Assembly: GCF_900186965.1 (NCBI RefSeq)
Contig: NZ_LT906457.1
Location: 1,824,501-1,888,500, forward strand
Length of the DNA stretch: 64,000 nt
Source of the DNA: Legionella spiritensis
GTDB taxonomy: Bacteria; Pseudomonadota; Gammaproteobacteria; Legionellales; Legionellaceae
Reading direction: 5' to 3'
The notes under the pieces are model-generated. The model had not been told where the DNA came from. It saw nothing but the letters and a program-made list of their open reading frames with translations, and searched no databases. This document shows positions 51,054 through 60,364 of this stretch, piece by piece (positions within the stretch are counted from its first letter, which is position 1; each line of letters begins with the position of its first letter). A program made the translations under genes and the position numbers.

Positions 51054-51641
51054 CTAAGAGAGTTTGGGAGGCTGATATCCTTGTTCTGATTCGTTGTCAT
51101 CATGAACATTTAATCCCGCAAACAAATCAAACTCAACGTCGTCTCTCGTTTCCCACTGCATGCTTTCATCGTGGGCTACCTCTTTACGAGACAAAACATT
51201 CTCAATAATAACGTTTGGCAAACCGGTAAACATGGGCTTTACACCAATTTTATCGCATTGGTTTTCATATTTCATAATTTCATCCTGCAGCACCATGACT
51301 TGCTCATCTACTTGATCCCGAATATCCTCTTTGCTGGCCTGTTGAAGCTCAGCACCTTTTTTTTCCAGATGCCTTAATCGAGCAACGACAGTCGCCATAA
51401 AATCTATATCTGGTTTGTAAAGTTTCTCTTCACGCCCTTGGGGAACACTCTCTCCATAATTTAGCGTAATCGCAGTGGCTTCACCGTGACGGTTATCAAG
51501 ATATCGGGAAAGTACGCCGCCCACTTGTCCGGATACGTTCTCAAGCCAGGATTGTGAAACATTCATAAAACACCCACGCAGAATCATTTTTCCGGCATTG
51601 TTGGGTCCAATTTCATCCTCAGGCTGTATTCTGTCAGGCAT
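51054..51641 (-). CDS. Uncharacterised acidic protein, candidate effector
   Basis: 195 residues with AAGGA 6 nt before ATG 51641. A helical, possibly coiled-coil segment runs about 75-130 (MATVVARLRHLEKKGAELQQ). The C-terminal 40 residues are acidic (ETRDDVEFDLFAG, DDNESEQ). There is no signal peptide or membrane segment. No family recognised. It lies 66 nt downstream of the 991-residue orphan gene on the same strand and may be its operon partner. Confidence 0.55.
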   Translation of the reverse strand: MPDRIQPEDEIGPNNAGKMILRGCFMNVSQSWLENVSGQVGGVLSRYLDNRHGEATAITLNYGESVPQGREEKLYKPDIDFMATVVARLRHLEKKGAELQQASKEDIRDQVDEQVMVLQDEIMKYENQCDKIGVKPMFTGLPNVIIENVLSRKEVAHDESMQWETRDDVEFDLFAGLNVHDDNESEQGYQPPKLS

Positions 51642-51707
51642 AGTTCTTCCTTAAGCTATGTATTTAATCAAAGTATAGGAAAAATTGAAGCGTATGCAAA
51701 AACCGTA

Positions 51708-54683
51708 TTACCTCATTATCATCCGATCGGCAGCAAAATGTCTGAACCCTGATGTTTCCTCATGCAAGATATCTTGCAATGAAATAGGGGTTCTTTCCCT
51801 ATATCGCTCTGCCAGACTAACCATTTCACGCAGTGTTTTTGCAGTTGATAAATAACCCCGATTTTCTGCCTCGTCGGCCTGTGAGGAAAGAAAGTGTTTT
51901 ATTTCCTGAAAATTAATTGGTTTTTGATCAGTCATGCGTTTTAATTTATCGAGAACCGTTTCTATCATTACGTCACTTGTGGATATGCTGGAAAATCGGA
52001 ATGTTGCGGAAAACAAATCACCTGGTCTAAACCGGGACTTATTTCTTAACTCTTCAAATTTTATTGACAATTCCTCAAAAAACATTTTATCCGGAATCAG
52101 TTGCATAAAAACATTCTCTTTAATCCAGGTTTTTAAAACCCCGTCATTTCGTGAACATTGCTCGGTAAAAAATGAGAGAATATCTTGCTCGCTAAAATCG
52201 TTACTATTCAGCCAGACTTCAATTTGGCTTCTGATCGTCATAACCAAAAAAGCAGGCTCGGGTGGAGGATTAAAGCTTTCAAAAAAAGAAAACATCAACG
52301 GATTGACACGCATTGTTCTGTTTGCATCCGGCGTACAATCATAATGCCTGAGTTCGTCGTACCAGCCTTGTAACAAGACCACAAGCTCCGTACGACGGCT
52401 CATCGCATTTCTGACAGCTTGTTTTCCTTCATCCCAGTTTCCGAACTCAGGAAACCATCCCAGAAATTCCTCCACATCGGATTCACATTTTAAATAAGGA
52501 TGCTTTAATCCGGTGGACGCGGCAAGTAAGAGGGCTTGCCGTTCTTGACTGTCAGCAGCGCTCATGAGACATTTCAGATCATCAAACTTTGACGATAAAC
52601 CCAGCAATTCGCTGGTATAACTCGTGAAAATCCCTTGCCTGAAAGAAATATTGCTTAATTCTTCCTGCATCAGCAATTGTTGCACGGAGGAGAATTGTTT
52701 AAACCAGGCTGTCATGTCATTTTTTATCCTGTCATTGGCAAAAATCGCCTCGTGACAGGAAACCGGTAATTTTCCAAGCCATCGGATAACATCCGATATG
52801 TCCATTTTCTCATGTTTTTCAATATACCGTTCCAAAAACCATTTAACCGTTTTCTCGTAATTGTCAGGCGTTATGGCCTGAAAAAAAGCAGCGAAGGTTT
52901 GTTCATTATCCAGCCATAACCAGAGTCGTTCCGACAAGGCTGAAAGCAATGACCGCGCCAGCGGTTTACCATATGAAACAGAATCACTATAGAATGTACG
53001 TAATGTGGCTTGCAGTGCGTCCAGGCTGCCGAACTGTTCGGGAAATTTTTCTGTTATTTGCAGCCAATAGGCTTCTGCCGCGATGTCCTCGTACCTCACC
53101 ATCTCGTAATAAACAGGGATATCCGTTATCGATTCCGTACGTGCGGCCATCTCATGGACCACAGCCAGCAGAAATTGTTTTCGAATCGCTAAATCATCAA
53201 AACTGTGATTAATAACGTATAAAAACTCTGATTTTTTTATAATTTCAATCCAGTTGTTACGCAGCAATTCAATAAGCAACGCCTGGTTATTGCAAGATAA
53301 ATAGCCAATTATACTGCTAAAGTCTCGTACCTCGCTTAAGGTAGCGAATGCGAATTTCGCAATGCCGGGCGCCGTTGCCCGCAAGAGATCCGCTATAAGT
53401 TTCTCATACTCCAAAGCGCGTTCCGGTTTATCGATTTTATATTTTGTTGTCTTCTTTACAAAATAACGGAACGTATCAAAATTGGTTGTCAGCTTGCTGA
53501 TAAATCGACTTTTTTGTTCCGCCTGTAACACTTCATCCCGCAGCAAAAATGCAATCAAATGGAAGGCATCGTTGTCATCAGGCTCGACGTGAAACAATCG
53601 GCCCCGATTCTTGATCGCTTCTAACGCGTCGGTTTTCAGTTGCACCAGATTATGCTGGACAGGCGTTTGTTCATCCGGATTCAGACGAACGCAATACAAT
53701 TGCGGAAAACGGCGCAATGCTTCATTCAGAGCGCAGGATAACTGATGAGCACAGGGAAAAACTTCCTTGTCAGTAGCGCGCCGACGCTCTTCATCGCTTA
53801 ATAAATCCTTATCGATATAGGGAACAAAGAGGGCTAACAAATAGTCATTCAACGTGAAATCTTTTCCTCCCCACCCGGTCAGTTTTAATTCCTTGATATC
53901 CTCGCTGACCGAAAACTGCCGCCAGATCTCGTAAAATTGCCTAACCGCACCGGCAATGCTTTCAAAAGCCTCTTCTTCCGTACCCTTGCCCATTTTAGAC
54001 GCGTCATACAATTCGTCTGCCAGAATCTCGAGATAATGGCCAAGATTATTGGCTTCGCGAAACTCAAACGTTTCCTTCAGGGCCTTGATATAACGAATAC
54101 CCGCATCACCACCGGCTTCTGCCAGCCTGTTCACATCATATCTAGACAAGAAATAAGGGGCAGACGCCTTGCCCCGCGAAAATCGAAATAAATATTCCGG
54201 ATGCAATTCCGCCTGCTCATAGATTTCCGCTATTGGAACCAGCAATTTCTCATTATCGACACAAGGAAGAAAATGTTCCGGATAAAAGAACCCCTCGTCC
54301 TCCGTTTCCGATTTCAGGGAATAGCTTTGCCGGCAAAGCCCGTGCAGAGAAGGGTTCAATACCGTACAGACCGGTTCATCCGGTTCAGCCAACGCGTGGG
54401 CAATGTGTAAAAAAAGACGGTTCAACGGATAGTGAGGATGACAGAAGAGGTCATTGTCTCCATTAACAACAAAACGGGCACGCCGCTTTAATAAATCACG
54501 TACATGCGATTCGGATACGAGTTCATTTTGGGATTGGGTTATAATCCGTTCCAGAATACTTAAAAACACCTCATTTTCGAGTTGTTCAATTTTTTTTCTG
54601 TTTTCCGGTAGGTCAGCGAGATAAATCCTGTTTTTTTCACGGCAATCAGCAAGCCATTCTTTAAGTCGGGAAACGGTCAGCAT
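51708..54683 (-). CDS. Very large helical protein of unknown function (991 residues)
   Basis: A continuous 991-residue frame without membrane helices or signal peptide, mostly helix-rich with many charged and aromatic residues. Possible Cys/His sites are scattered rather than clustered (DLFCHPHYPLN near residue 78, DKEVFPCAHQL). No repeats, nucleotide motif or catalytic signature could be seen. The start (ATG 54683) has only a weak GGA upstream. Size, orphan status and neighbourhood are consistent with a secreted effector or a scaffold protein, but this is inference. Confidence 0.65.
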   Translation of the reverse strand: MLTVSRLKEWLADCREKNRIYLADLPENRKKIEQLENEVFLSILERIITQSQNELVSESHVRDLLKRRARFVVNGDNDLFCHPHYPLNRLFLHIAHALAEPDEPVCTVLNPSLHGLCRQSYSLKSETEDEGFFYPEHFLPCVDNEKLLVPIAEIYEQAELHPEYLFRFSRGKASAPYFLSRYDVNRLAEAGGDAGIRYIKALKETFEFREANNLGHYLEILADELYDASKMGKGTEEEAFESIAGAVRQFYEIWRQFSVSEDIKELKLTGWGGKDFTLNDYLLALFVPYIDKDLLSDEERRRATDKEVFPCAHQLSCALNEALRRFPQLYCVRLNPDEQTPVQHNLVQLKTDALEAIKNRGRLFHVEPDDNDAFHLIAFLLRDEVLQAEQKSRFISKLTTNFDTFRYFVKKTTKYKIDKPERALEYEKLIADLLRATAPGIAKFAFATLSEVRDFSSIIGYLSCNNQALLIELLRNNWIEIIKKSEFLYVINHSFDDLAIRKQFLLAVVHEMAARTESITDIPVYYEMVRYEDIAAEAYWLQITEKFPEQFGSLDALQATLRTFYSDSVSYGKPLARSLLSALSERLWLWLDNEQTFAAFFQAITPDNYEKTVKWFLERYIEKHEKMDISDVIRWLGKLPVSCHEAIFANDRIKNDMTAWFKQFSSVQQLLMQEELSNISFRQGIFTSYTSELLGLSSKFDDLKCLMSAADSQERQALLLAASTGLKHPYLKCESDVEEFLGWFPEFGNWDEGKQAVRNAMSRRTELVVLLQGWYDELRHYDCTPDANRTMRVNPLMFSFFESFNPPPEPAFLVMTIRSQIEVWLNSNDFSEQDILSFFTEQCSRNDGVLKTWIKENVFMQLIPDKMFFEELSIKFEELRNKSRFRPGDLFSATFRFSSISTSDVMIETVLDKLKRMTDQKPINFQEIKHFLSSQADEAENRGYLSTAKTLREMVSLAERYRERTPISLQDILHEETSGFRHFAADRMIMR

Positions 54684-54725
54684 AATCCATATATGTAAAA
54701 TAAATAAGCGAATTATATCATAACA

Positions 54726-54746
54726 AACCTGTTTGATTAACAGGTT
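54726..54746. other. 7-bp inverted repeat upstream of two divergent genes
   Basis: AACCTGT and ACAGGTT flank a 7-nt spacer (TTGATTA). It sits in the divergent gap 54684-54866 and could be an operator. A similar CTGTTTGATTAA string occurs near 57.57 kb, upstream of the RND operon. Confidence 0.35.
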
Positions 54747-54866
54747 AAAATACTAAACTCGATTTCAAACAACATTTTCATCACAGATACACTATGCAAT
54801 GAAAATAGCCATAAATGGCCATTCATCATGATTAACAATTGTTTTTTCCTGTGAATTAGGGCTAAA

Positions 54867-56141
54867 TTGTACAACAAACGCATGGTTTCCCTGACACTTA
54901 TGACTTCTTCCTCCTCAATACGGTTACCCTTGGCCGGCATTAATTTTTTTCTGGCGGATGTGCGCGATGGCCTCGGACCTTTCCTGGCCATTTATCTGAT
55001 CGCAAGTCAAGGTTGGGACAGCGGAAAAATCGGTGTGATTATGACCATAGCCGGAGTGACAACCTTGCTGTTGCAAACCCCGGCAGGGGTTATTATTGAC
55101 AATACCCGCTTTAAACGCGGTATTTTTATTATCTGCAGCCTGGCGATCGCTGTAGCCGTTCTGGCCATACAATATTATCCCGGGTTTTATGTCGTAGCCA
55201 TTAGCAAGGGCATGATTGGAGCCGCCGCGGCTTTTTTCCCGCCGGCTATTGCGGCACTTACTCTAGGTACCGTCGGCCCGGAATATTATGCCGGACAGGT
55301 CGGCCGTAACGAAGCGTTTAACCATGCCGGCAATATTTTTGCGGCTCTTATGGCCGCTCTTTTGGGATATTATCTGGGTCTTGAATCGTTGTTCTGGTTC
55401 ACGGCCATCATGGCCATGGCCGCCGTAGCCAGCGCACTATCATTAAATAAAAATCTCATTGACCACCGCCAGGCGCGTGGATTGCTGACAGACAGCAATG
55501 AGGAAACCCCAAGGGCGCTGACCGTATTACTGGAAAATAAAACGTTGCTGCTTTTTGGAATAGCCATCCTGTTATTCCATCTGGCCAACGCCGCCATGCT
55601 TATTCTTATCGGTGAGGAAATAGCCGTAGGAAAACAGAGTCAATCGCCGGTTTTGTTCGTATCCGGCAGCATTATCAGTGCTCAGTTCATTATGTTTTTT
55701 ATGGCTATTCTCGTCAGCAAAAAAGTGGACAAGTGGGGAAGAAAACCGCTTTTTCTCCTGGGTTTTATTGCCTTGCCGATACGGGGTCTTTTATTCACGC
55801 TATCCAGTGATCCCTATTATTTACTGGCGGTTCAACTGCTTGATGGAATAGGTGCGGGTCTTTTCGGCGCGCTCTTTCCAATTGTCATCGCCGATCTGAC
55901 TCGTGGAACAGGTTACTACAACACGGCGCTGGGCGCACTTGGCACCTTGCAGGCTATTGGTGCCGCAGGCAGTACGCTGGTCAGCGGGATTATCGCCGAT
56001 TTATACGGCTTTGTAGCGGCTTTTTACGTTCTGGCCGGCATCGCATTAGCCGCCCTGTTTTTATTTTACTTTGCGATACCTGAAACACGGCCGAAAAATT
56101 TATTGCCATTTACCGATAGCCATGGTTACGAAACCCGATGA
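54867..56141 (+). CDS. Major facilitator superfamily transporter
   Basis: About 424 residues if started at TTG 54867 (AGGG 6 nt upstream); ATG 54882 or 54900 are alternatives. Twelve membrane helices are predicted. INFFLADVRDGLGPFLAIYL and the loop VSKKVDKWGRKPLFLLG, which matches the MFS motif G/D-R-x-G-R-K-P, support the family. Substrate is unknown. Its last 4 nt overlap the start of the ArsB-like gene, so the two are coupled. Confidence 0.86.
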   Translation: MYNKRMVSLTLMTSSSSIRLPLAGINFFLADVRDGLGPFLAIYLIASQGWDSGKIGVIMTIAGVTTLLLQTPAGVIIDNTRFKRGIFIICSLAIAVAVLAIQYYPGFYVVAISKGMIGAAAAFFPPAIAALTLGTVGPEYYAGQVGRNEAFNHAGNIFAALMAALLGYYLGLESLFWFTAIMAMAAVASALSLNKNLIDHRQARGLLTDSNEETPRALTVLLENKTLLLFGIAILLFHLANAAMLILIGEEIAVGKQSQSPVLFVSGSIISAQFIMFFMAILVSKKVDKWGRKPLFLLGFIALPIRGLLFTLSSDPYYLLAVQLLDGIGAGLFGALFPIVIADLTRGTGYYNTALGALGTLQAIGAAGSTLVSGIIADLYGFVAAFYVLAGIALAALFLFYFAIPETRPKNLLPFTDSHGYETR

Positions 56142-57391
56142 ATGCCTTAGGATACCCGCCACTGCCCATTGTGATATTGCTCTTTGTCTTCGCAGGAATC
56201 AGTATTCGCAAAATCGGCCGCCTGCAATTGCCTATCTGGCTCATCATGACCCTGGCCGCCCTTGCGGTTTTAGTTACCCGACAAATTACTGTTCCCGAAG
56301 CTATACGTTCGATTAACGCCGATGTGATATTGTATTTACTTGGTGTTTTCATCATCGGCCAGGCGTTCGAGGAGAGCAATTATCTGGAGCACCTGTTACT
56401 TACGATTTTACAAACGTTCACCGGAATAAAATGGCTTCTGGGTCTATTGATATTTTTTTCCGCGATCATATCGATGTTGCTGATGAATGATACAGCGGCC
56501 ATCATCGCGACACCGGCTTTAATCTTATTGCACCAACGGTTTCGCTTGCCTTTAATCCCGTTGTTACTCACACTGGCTTATACCATCACGGTAAGCAGCA
56601 TCGCCAGTCCTATCGGCAATCCGCAAAATCTGCTCATCGCCATGAAACTTGATAATCCTTTCGTCCTTTTCCCGCAACATTTGTTAATACCTACACTGCT
56701 TGGCCTTGTTATTTTATATTTCTATATCTGGTTTTGCTTTCGCCGGCAATTTCAGCAGCCTGTGCAAGAGGATATCCATAATCTGGACGTCGACGTGGAT
56801 AGCCGATTGGCACGCCTGGCCAAACTATCTATGACAATTATGTTGCTTCTTATCGGGTATGATATTTTGAACGCCCTGCTGGCGTTTGCAGTAGCTATTC
56901 CTTTCAGTGCCATAGCCCTGATTTCCGCCTCCCCCATTGTTTTGCTCAGCCCCAGACGTTTTACGTTAATTCGCCATATTGACTGGCACACCATCGTGTT
57001 TTTTATCGCGCTGTTTATTTTCATGGAAAGCGTCTGGCTGTCGGGCTACTTCCAGGCTATTGTGGAACAAAGCCACATCCAGGTCACCTCGAAATCGACA
57101 ATAGTGTGGCTAAGTCTGTTACTAAGCCAGCTTATTTCAAACGTTCCCCTGGTCGCATTGTATTTGCCCTTGCTTGCTCAAACAACGACACAACACTATT
57201 TATTACTGGCCATGGCCAGTACCATTGCCGGTAACCTGTTAATACTTGGCGCCGCCAGCAATATCATTATTATTCAGAACGCTGAAAAAAGAGGCGTGAA
57301 AGCGTTTGGTTTCTGGCAGTTTCTGATATACGGTATCCCCGTAACATTACTACAAATAATGGTTTATTTCCTGTTTTTAACCAGTTGGTAA
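56138..57391 (+). CDS. ArsB/CitM-type anion permease
   Basis: 417 residues with about 11 helices. NDTAAIIATPALI, ISSIASPIGNPQN-like SSIASPIGNPQN and LISNVPLVALYLPLL are the ion-transporter signatures shared by ArsB, NhaD and citrate-type carriers. ATG 56138 overlaps the MFS stop. It may move an oxyanion or organic anion; arsenite export is possible but no arsR, arsC or arsA gene is adjacent. The pairing with an MFS transporter is unexplained. Confidence 0.83.
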   Translation: MNALGYPPLPIVILLFVFAGISIRKIGRLQLPIWLIMTLAALAVLVTRQITVPEAIRSINADVILYLLGVFIIGQAFEESNYLEHLLLTILQTFTGIKWLLGLLIFFSAIISMLLMNDTAAIIATPALILLHQRFRLPLIPLLLTLAYTITVSSIASPIGNPQNLLIAMKLDNPFVLFPQHLLIPTLLGLVILYFYIWFCFRRQFQQPVQEDIHNLDVDVDSRLARLAKLSMTIMLLLIGYDILNALLAFAVAIPFSAIALISASPIVLLSPRRFTLIRHIDWHTIVFFIALFIFMESVWLSGYFQAIVEQSHIQVTSKSTIVWLSLLLSQLISNVPLVALYLPLLAQTTTQHYLLLAMASTIAGNLLILGAASNIIIIQNAEKRGVKAFGFWQFLIYGIPVTLLQIMVYFLFLTSW

Positions 57392-57410
57392 GCCTGGCAT
57401 GCAATGAAAG

Positions 57411-57451
57411 ACCGTAGCCCGCAAGGAGGCCTGCGGCCGTATTGCGGGATC
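57411..57451 (+). repeat. Element family B, partial copy
   Basis: ACCGTAGCCCGC and AGGCCTGCGGCCGTATTGCGGG match the left half of the copies at 23938 and 41441; the right half is absent. It lies 19 nt after the ArsB-like stop. The rest of the gap to 57633 holds no clear signal. Confidence 0.6.
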
Positions 57452-57633
57452 CACGTCCAAACGAAATATCAGCAAGTCCGAATTTTATATGGAAAAGACA
57501 ATAATAATTGGGTTATTATCTTTAAGTCAGGCAATTTTAATCTCTATTTTAATTCAAACAATTAACCCATGCCTGTTTGATTAAAGTTCCTGCTTTGGAT
57601 GGATCCTTATTAACTAAAGGATTATTAACACCT

Positions 57634-59199
57634 ATGTTAAAAAACCTGATTGTCTTATCCTGCCTGCTGCTTAGTGCCTGTATGGTAGGTCCGAATTACA
57701 AGGATCCCAAATTTTCCGTTGCTGATCATTGGCAGCAAGCCTCGCTTCACAAAAACGCCCCCGTACGTGAAGGCCCGCTTAAAACCGCGAACTGGTGGAA
57801 CGTATTTTACGACCCCACCCTGACCTCCTTGATTAATCAGGGTTACCACAACAATCTGACCCTGCAAATTGCCGGTGTTCGTGTGTTGCAAACTCGCGCG
57901 CAACTAGCCGAGGTAGTGGGCGATCTTTATCCGCAACAGCAGGCCGCACTCGGGAATTACACCTATAACCGTATTGGTGGAAGCTCGCTGCAAGGTATTC
58001 TACCGCCAAATTTTTATACGGCTTCACTGGGATTCTCAGCCAGTTGGGAGATTGATTTCTGGGGGAAATACCGCAGAGCGATTCAATCAAACGACGCCAA
58101 TTTCCTGGCATCCATCGCGGCTTATGATAACGCGCTGGTTTCACTCACCGCCGATATTGCCAAAACCTATATTAACATCCGTACCACCCAGGAACTGATT
58201 AAGGTCACCAAAACGAATATCAGCCTGCAAACCATGAGCCTCAGGATTGCCGACTCCCGTTTCAGGGCGGGTCAGACAAGCAAGCTTGACGTTCAACAGG
58301 CCCAGACTGAACTGGCTCAGACGCAAGCCTCACTCCCCTCGCTTGTCAGCAGCCTGCAGCGTCAAAAAGACGCTTTGGGTGTGTTACTGGGCATTACACC
58401 GAATAAAGTCGATAGCCTGCTGACCAAAAATTACGGTATCCCCAAAGCGCCACGCCGGATAGAGGTGGGTATTCCAAAGGAAACCCTGGCGCAACGCCCG
58501 GATATTCATCAGGCACGTCTCGAAGCCATAGCACAATCTGCGGCGATAGGAGCGACAAAAGCGAATCTTTATCCCGCCTTTTCCCTCGCGGGTACGTTTA
58601 CCTTTGCCTCTAATACTATTGGCAGCTCATCCATCAAGGATATTTTTAACTGGACAAATCGCAACATCACGGCAGGACCATCTTTTAGCTGGCCAATATT
58701 GAATTACGGACAGATCACCAATGCCGTACGCGTTCAGGACGCGGCGTTTCAACAGGCGCTTCTGCAATATATGAATCTGGTCTTGCAAGCCCAGCAAGAG
58801 GTACAAGACAGCATTACGCAATATGTGGAGGCTAAAAAAACCGTATATTCGCTGACAGTAGCCGATAATTCAGCAATACAATCCACCAGGCTGGCTTTGA
58901 TACGTTATAAGGAAGGCGAATCCATTTACACCACCGTTCTGGATGCGGAACGGCAACAACTGCAAATACAACGATCATTAACGAATGCCAAAGGGGATGT
59001 TTCACAAGCGTTAGTGGCACTTTACCGTGCATTAGGAGGCGGCTGGCAAATACGCAGGGGCCATGACATCGTGCCCGGGCATATCAAGGAAGAGATGGCT
59101 GCGCGTACCAACTGGGGTACTTTGCTGAAGCAGCAAAATCATCAACCGCCAGCCACTAACAGTCAACGAATAAAACAGCTTTATCTGCCGAACTGGTGA
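57634..59199 (+). CDS. RND efflux outer-membrane lipoprotein (NodT/OprM family)
   Basis: 521 residues from ATG 57634; an in-frame TTG at 57577 would push the signal peptide inside the protein. The lipobox LLLSAC places the lipid-bearing Cys near residue 16. Two OEP repeats with long helices follow, the first with NWWNVFYDPTL typical of NodT-type factors. It forms the trimeric outer-membrane duct. First gene of a complete three-gene HAE1-RND operon; the adaptor gene overlaps or abuts its stop. Confidence 0.92.
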   Translation: MLKNLIVLSCLLLSACMVGPNYKDPKFSVADHWQQASLHKNAPVREGPLKTANWWNVFYDPTLTSLINQGYHNNLTLQIAGVRVLQTRAQLAEVVGDLYPQQQAALGNYTYNRIGGSSLQGILPPNFYTASLGFSASWEIDFWGKYRRAIQSNDANFLASIAAYDNALVSLTADIAKTYINIRTTQELIKVTKTNISLQTMSLRIADSRFRAGQTSKLDVQQAQTELAQTQASLPSLVSSLQRQKDALGVLLGITPNKVDSLLTKNYGIPKAPRRIEVGIPKETLAQRPDIHQARLEAIAQSAAIGATKANLYPAFSLAGTFTFASNTIGSSSIKDIFNWTNRNITAGPSFSWPILNYGQITNAVRVQDAAFQQALLQYMNLVLQAQQEVQDSITQYVEAKKTVYSLTVADNSAIQSTRLALIRYKEGESIYTTVLDAERQQLQIQRSLTNAKGDVSQALVALYRALGGGWQIRRGHDIVPGHIKEEMAARTNWGTLLKQQNHQPPATNSQRIKQLYLPNW

Positions 59200-59204
59200 T
59201 AACT

Positions 59205-60362
59205 ATGAATATTGATGAAAAAAAAATAAAACTGGCTAAAACTACAGGCATGGTGATTATTATTTGCTTGTTGGTTTATATTGCTTTCTTTAAAAAAAGC
59301 GCGACTACACCGGCCATACAGCCCCCTTCCGTTGTCGTGATGAAGCCGAAACGTATGGAGATGGTCGAATACATCACCCAAACCGGTAATACCGTGGCCT
59401 ACAATTCGGTGAATCTGGTTGCCCGAGTTGAGGGCTATCTCAATGAGGTAAATTTTACCGATGGAACGTTCGTCAAAAAAGGGCAATCCTTGTTCGTGAT
59501 TGAACCGCAACCTTATCTGGACAGCCTGAAAGGGGCTGAGGCAACAGTAGCTGCCCAAAAAGCCAGCCTTGCTTACTCCAAAGCGGAATACGCACGCCAG
59601 AAACAAATGTATAAGGAAAACGCGACGTCGTTAAATAGTGTTGAAAAATGGCTGGCTCAAACCGAACAGGCTTCTGCGGAAGTGGACAAGGCCAAAGCCA
59701 ATGAGAATTCCTCGAAAATTAATTACAGCTATACCCATATCGAAGCCCCGTTTGATGGGCGTATAGGCCGTCATCTGGTTGATCCGGGAAATCTGGTTGG
59801 CCATGGTGAGGCAACTAACTTGGCTACTATTGAACAAATCAAACCCATCTATGTCTATTTCAATATCAACGAACTGGATTTACTTAAAATCCGTAAAGCT
59901 GCGAGAACCGAAGGCTTAAAACCCAAAGACATCAAGAAGATTCCGGTGCAGGTTGCCATGCAAAATGACTCCGGATTTCCGTATGAGGGACGGCTGGATT
60001 TTGTCAATACCGGCCTGAACGCGTCCACTGGGACGATAGAATTCAGAGCGCTCTTGCCCAACAGTGATTACGTATTGCTGCCCGGGCAGTTTGTGCGGGT
60101 ACGTATCGCCATTTCCCAGCCATCTCCGCAATTAACGGTTCCGGATACCGCCATACAGTACGATCAGATTGGCCCTTATTTATTATTAGTCGACAAAAAC
60201 AATAGCGTAGTCCTGCAACGGGTGACAACAGGTGCTGTGGAGCAGGGGATGCGCGCTATCGTTAAAGGGTTGAAGGCAACCGATCAGGTTATCGTCAATG
60301 GATTGCAAAACGCCGTACCCGGAAACGCTGTTTCTCCCCACTCTAAAAGTGAGGACAAGTAA
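59205..60362 (+). CDS. RND periplasmic adaptor (MexA/AcrA family)
   Basis: 385 residues from ATG 59205 behind GGTGA; GTG 59196 is an alternative overlapping the previous stop. One N-terminal membrane anchor (TTGMVIIICLLVYIAFF) precedes lipoyl halves, an alpha-helical hairpin and beta-barrel domains; YNSVNLVARVEGYLNEV and YTHIEAPFDGRIG are typical lipoyl motifs. It bridges the inner-membrane pump and outer-membrane lipoprotein. Operon spacing is 2 nt to the pump. Confidence 0.92.
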   Translation: MNIDEKKIKLAKTTGMVIIICLLVYIAFFKKSATTPAIQPPSVVVMKPKRMEMVEYITQTGNTVAYNSVNLVARVEGYLNEVNFTDGTFVKKGQSLFVIEPQPYLDSLKGAEATVAAQKASLAYSKAEYARQKQMYKENATSLNSVEKWLAQTEQASAEVDKAKANENSSKINYSYTHIEAPFDGRIGRHLVDPGNLVGHGEATNLATIEQIKPIYVYFNINELDLLKIRKAARTEGLKPKDIKKIPVQVAMQNDSGFPYEGRLDFVNTGLNASTGTIEFRALLPNSDYVLLPGQFVRVRIAISQPSPQLTVPDTAIQYDQIGPYLLLVDKNNSVVLQRVTTGAVEQGMRAIVKGLKATDQVIVNGLQNAVPGNAVSPHSKSEDK

Positions 60363-60364
60363 CG

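Noticed and set aside
56138-57391. Assignment as arsenite exporter ArsB
   Set aside because: The motifs are shared by the whole ion-transporter superfamily, and no other ars gene is present.
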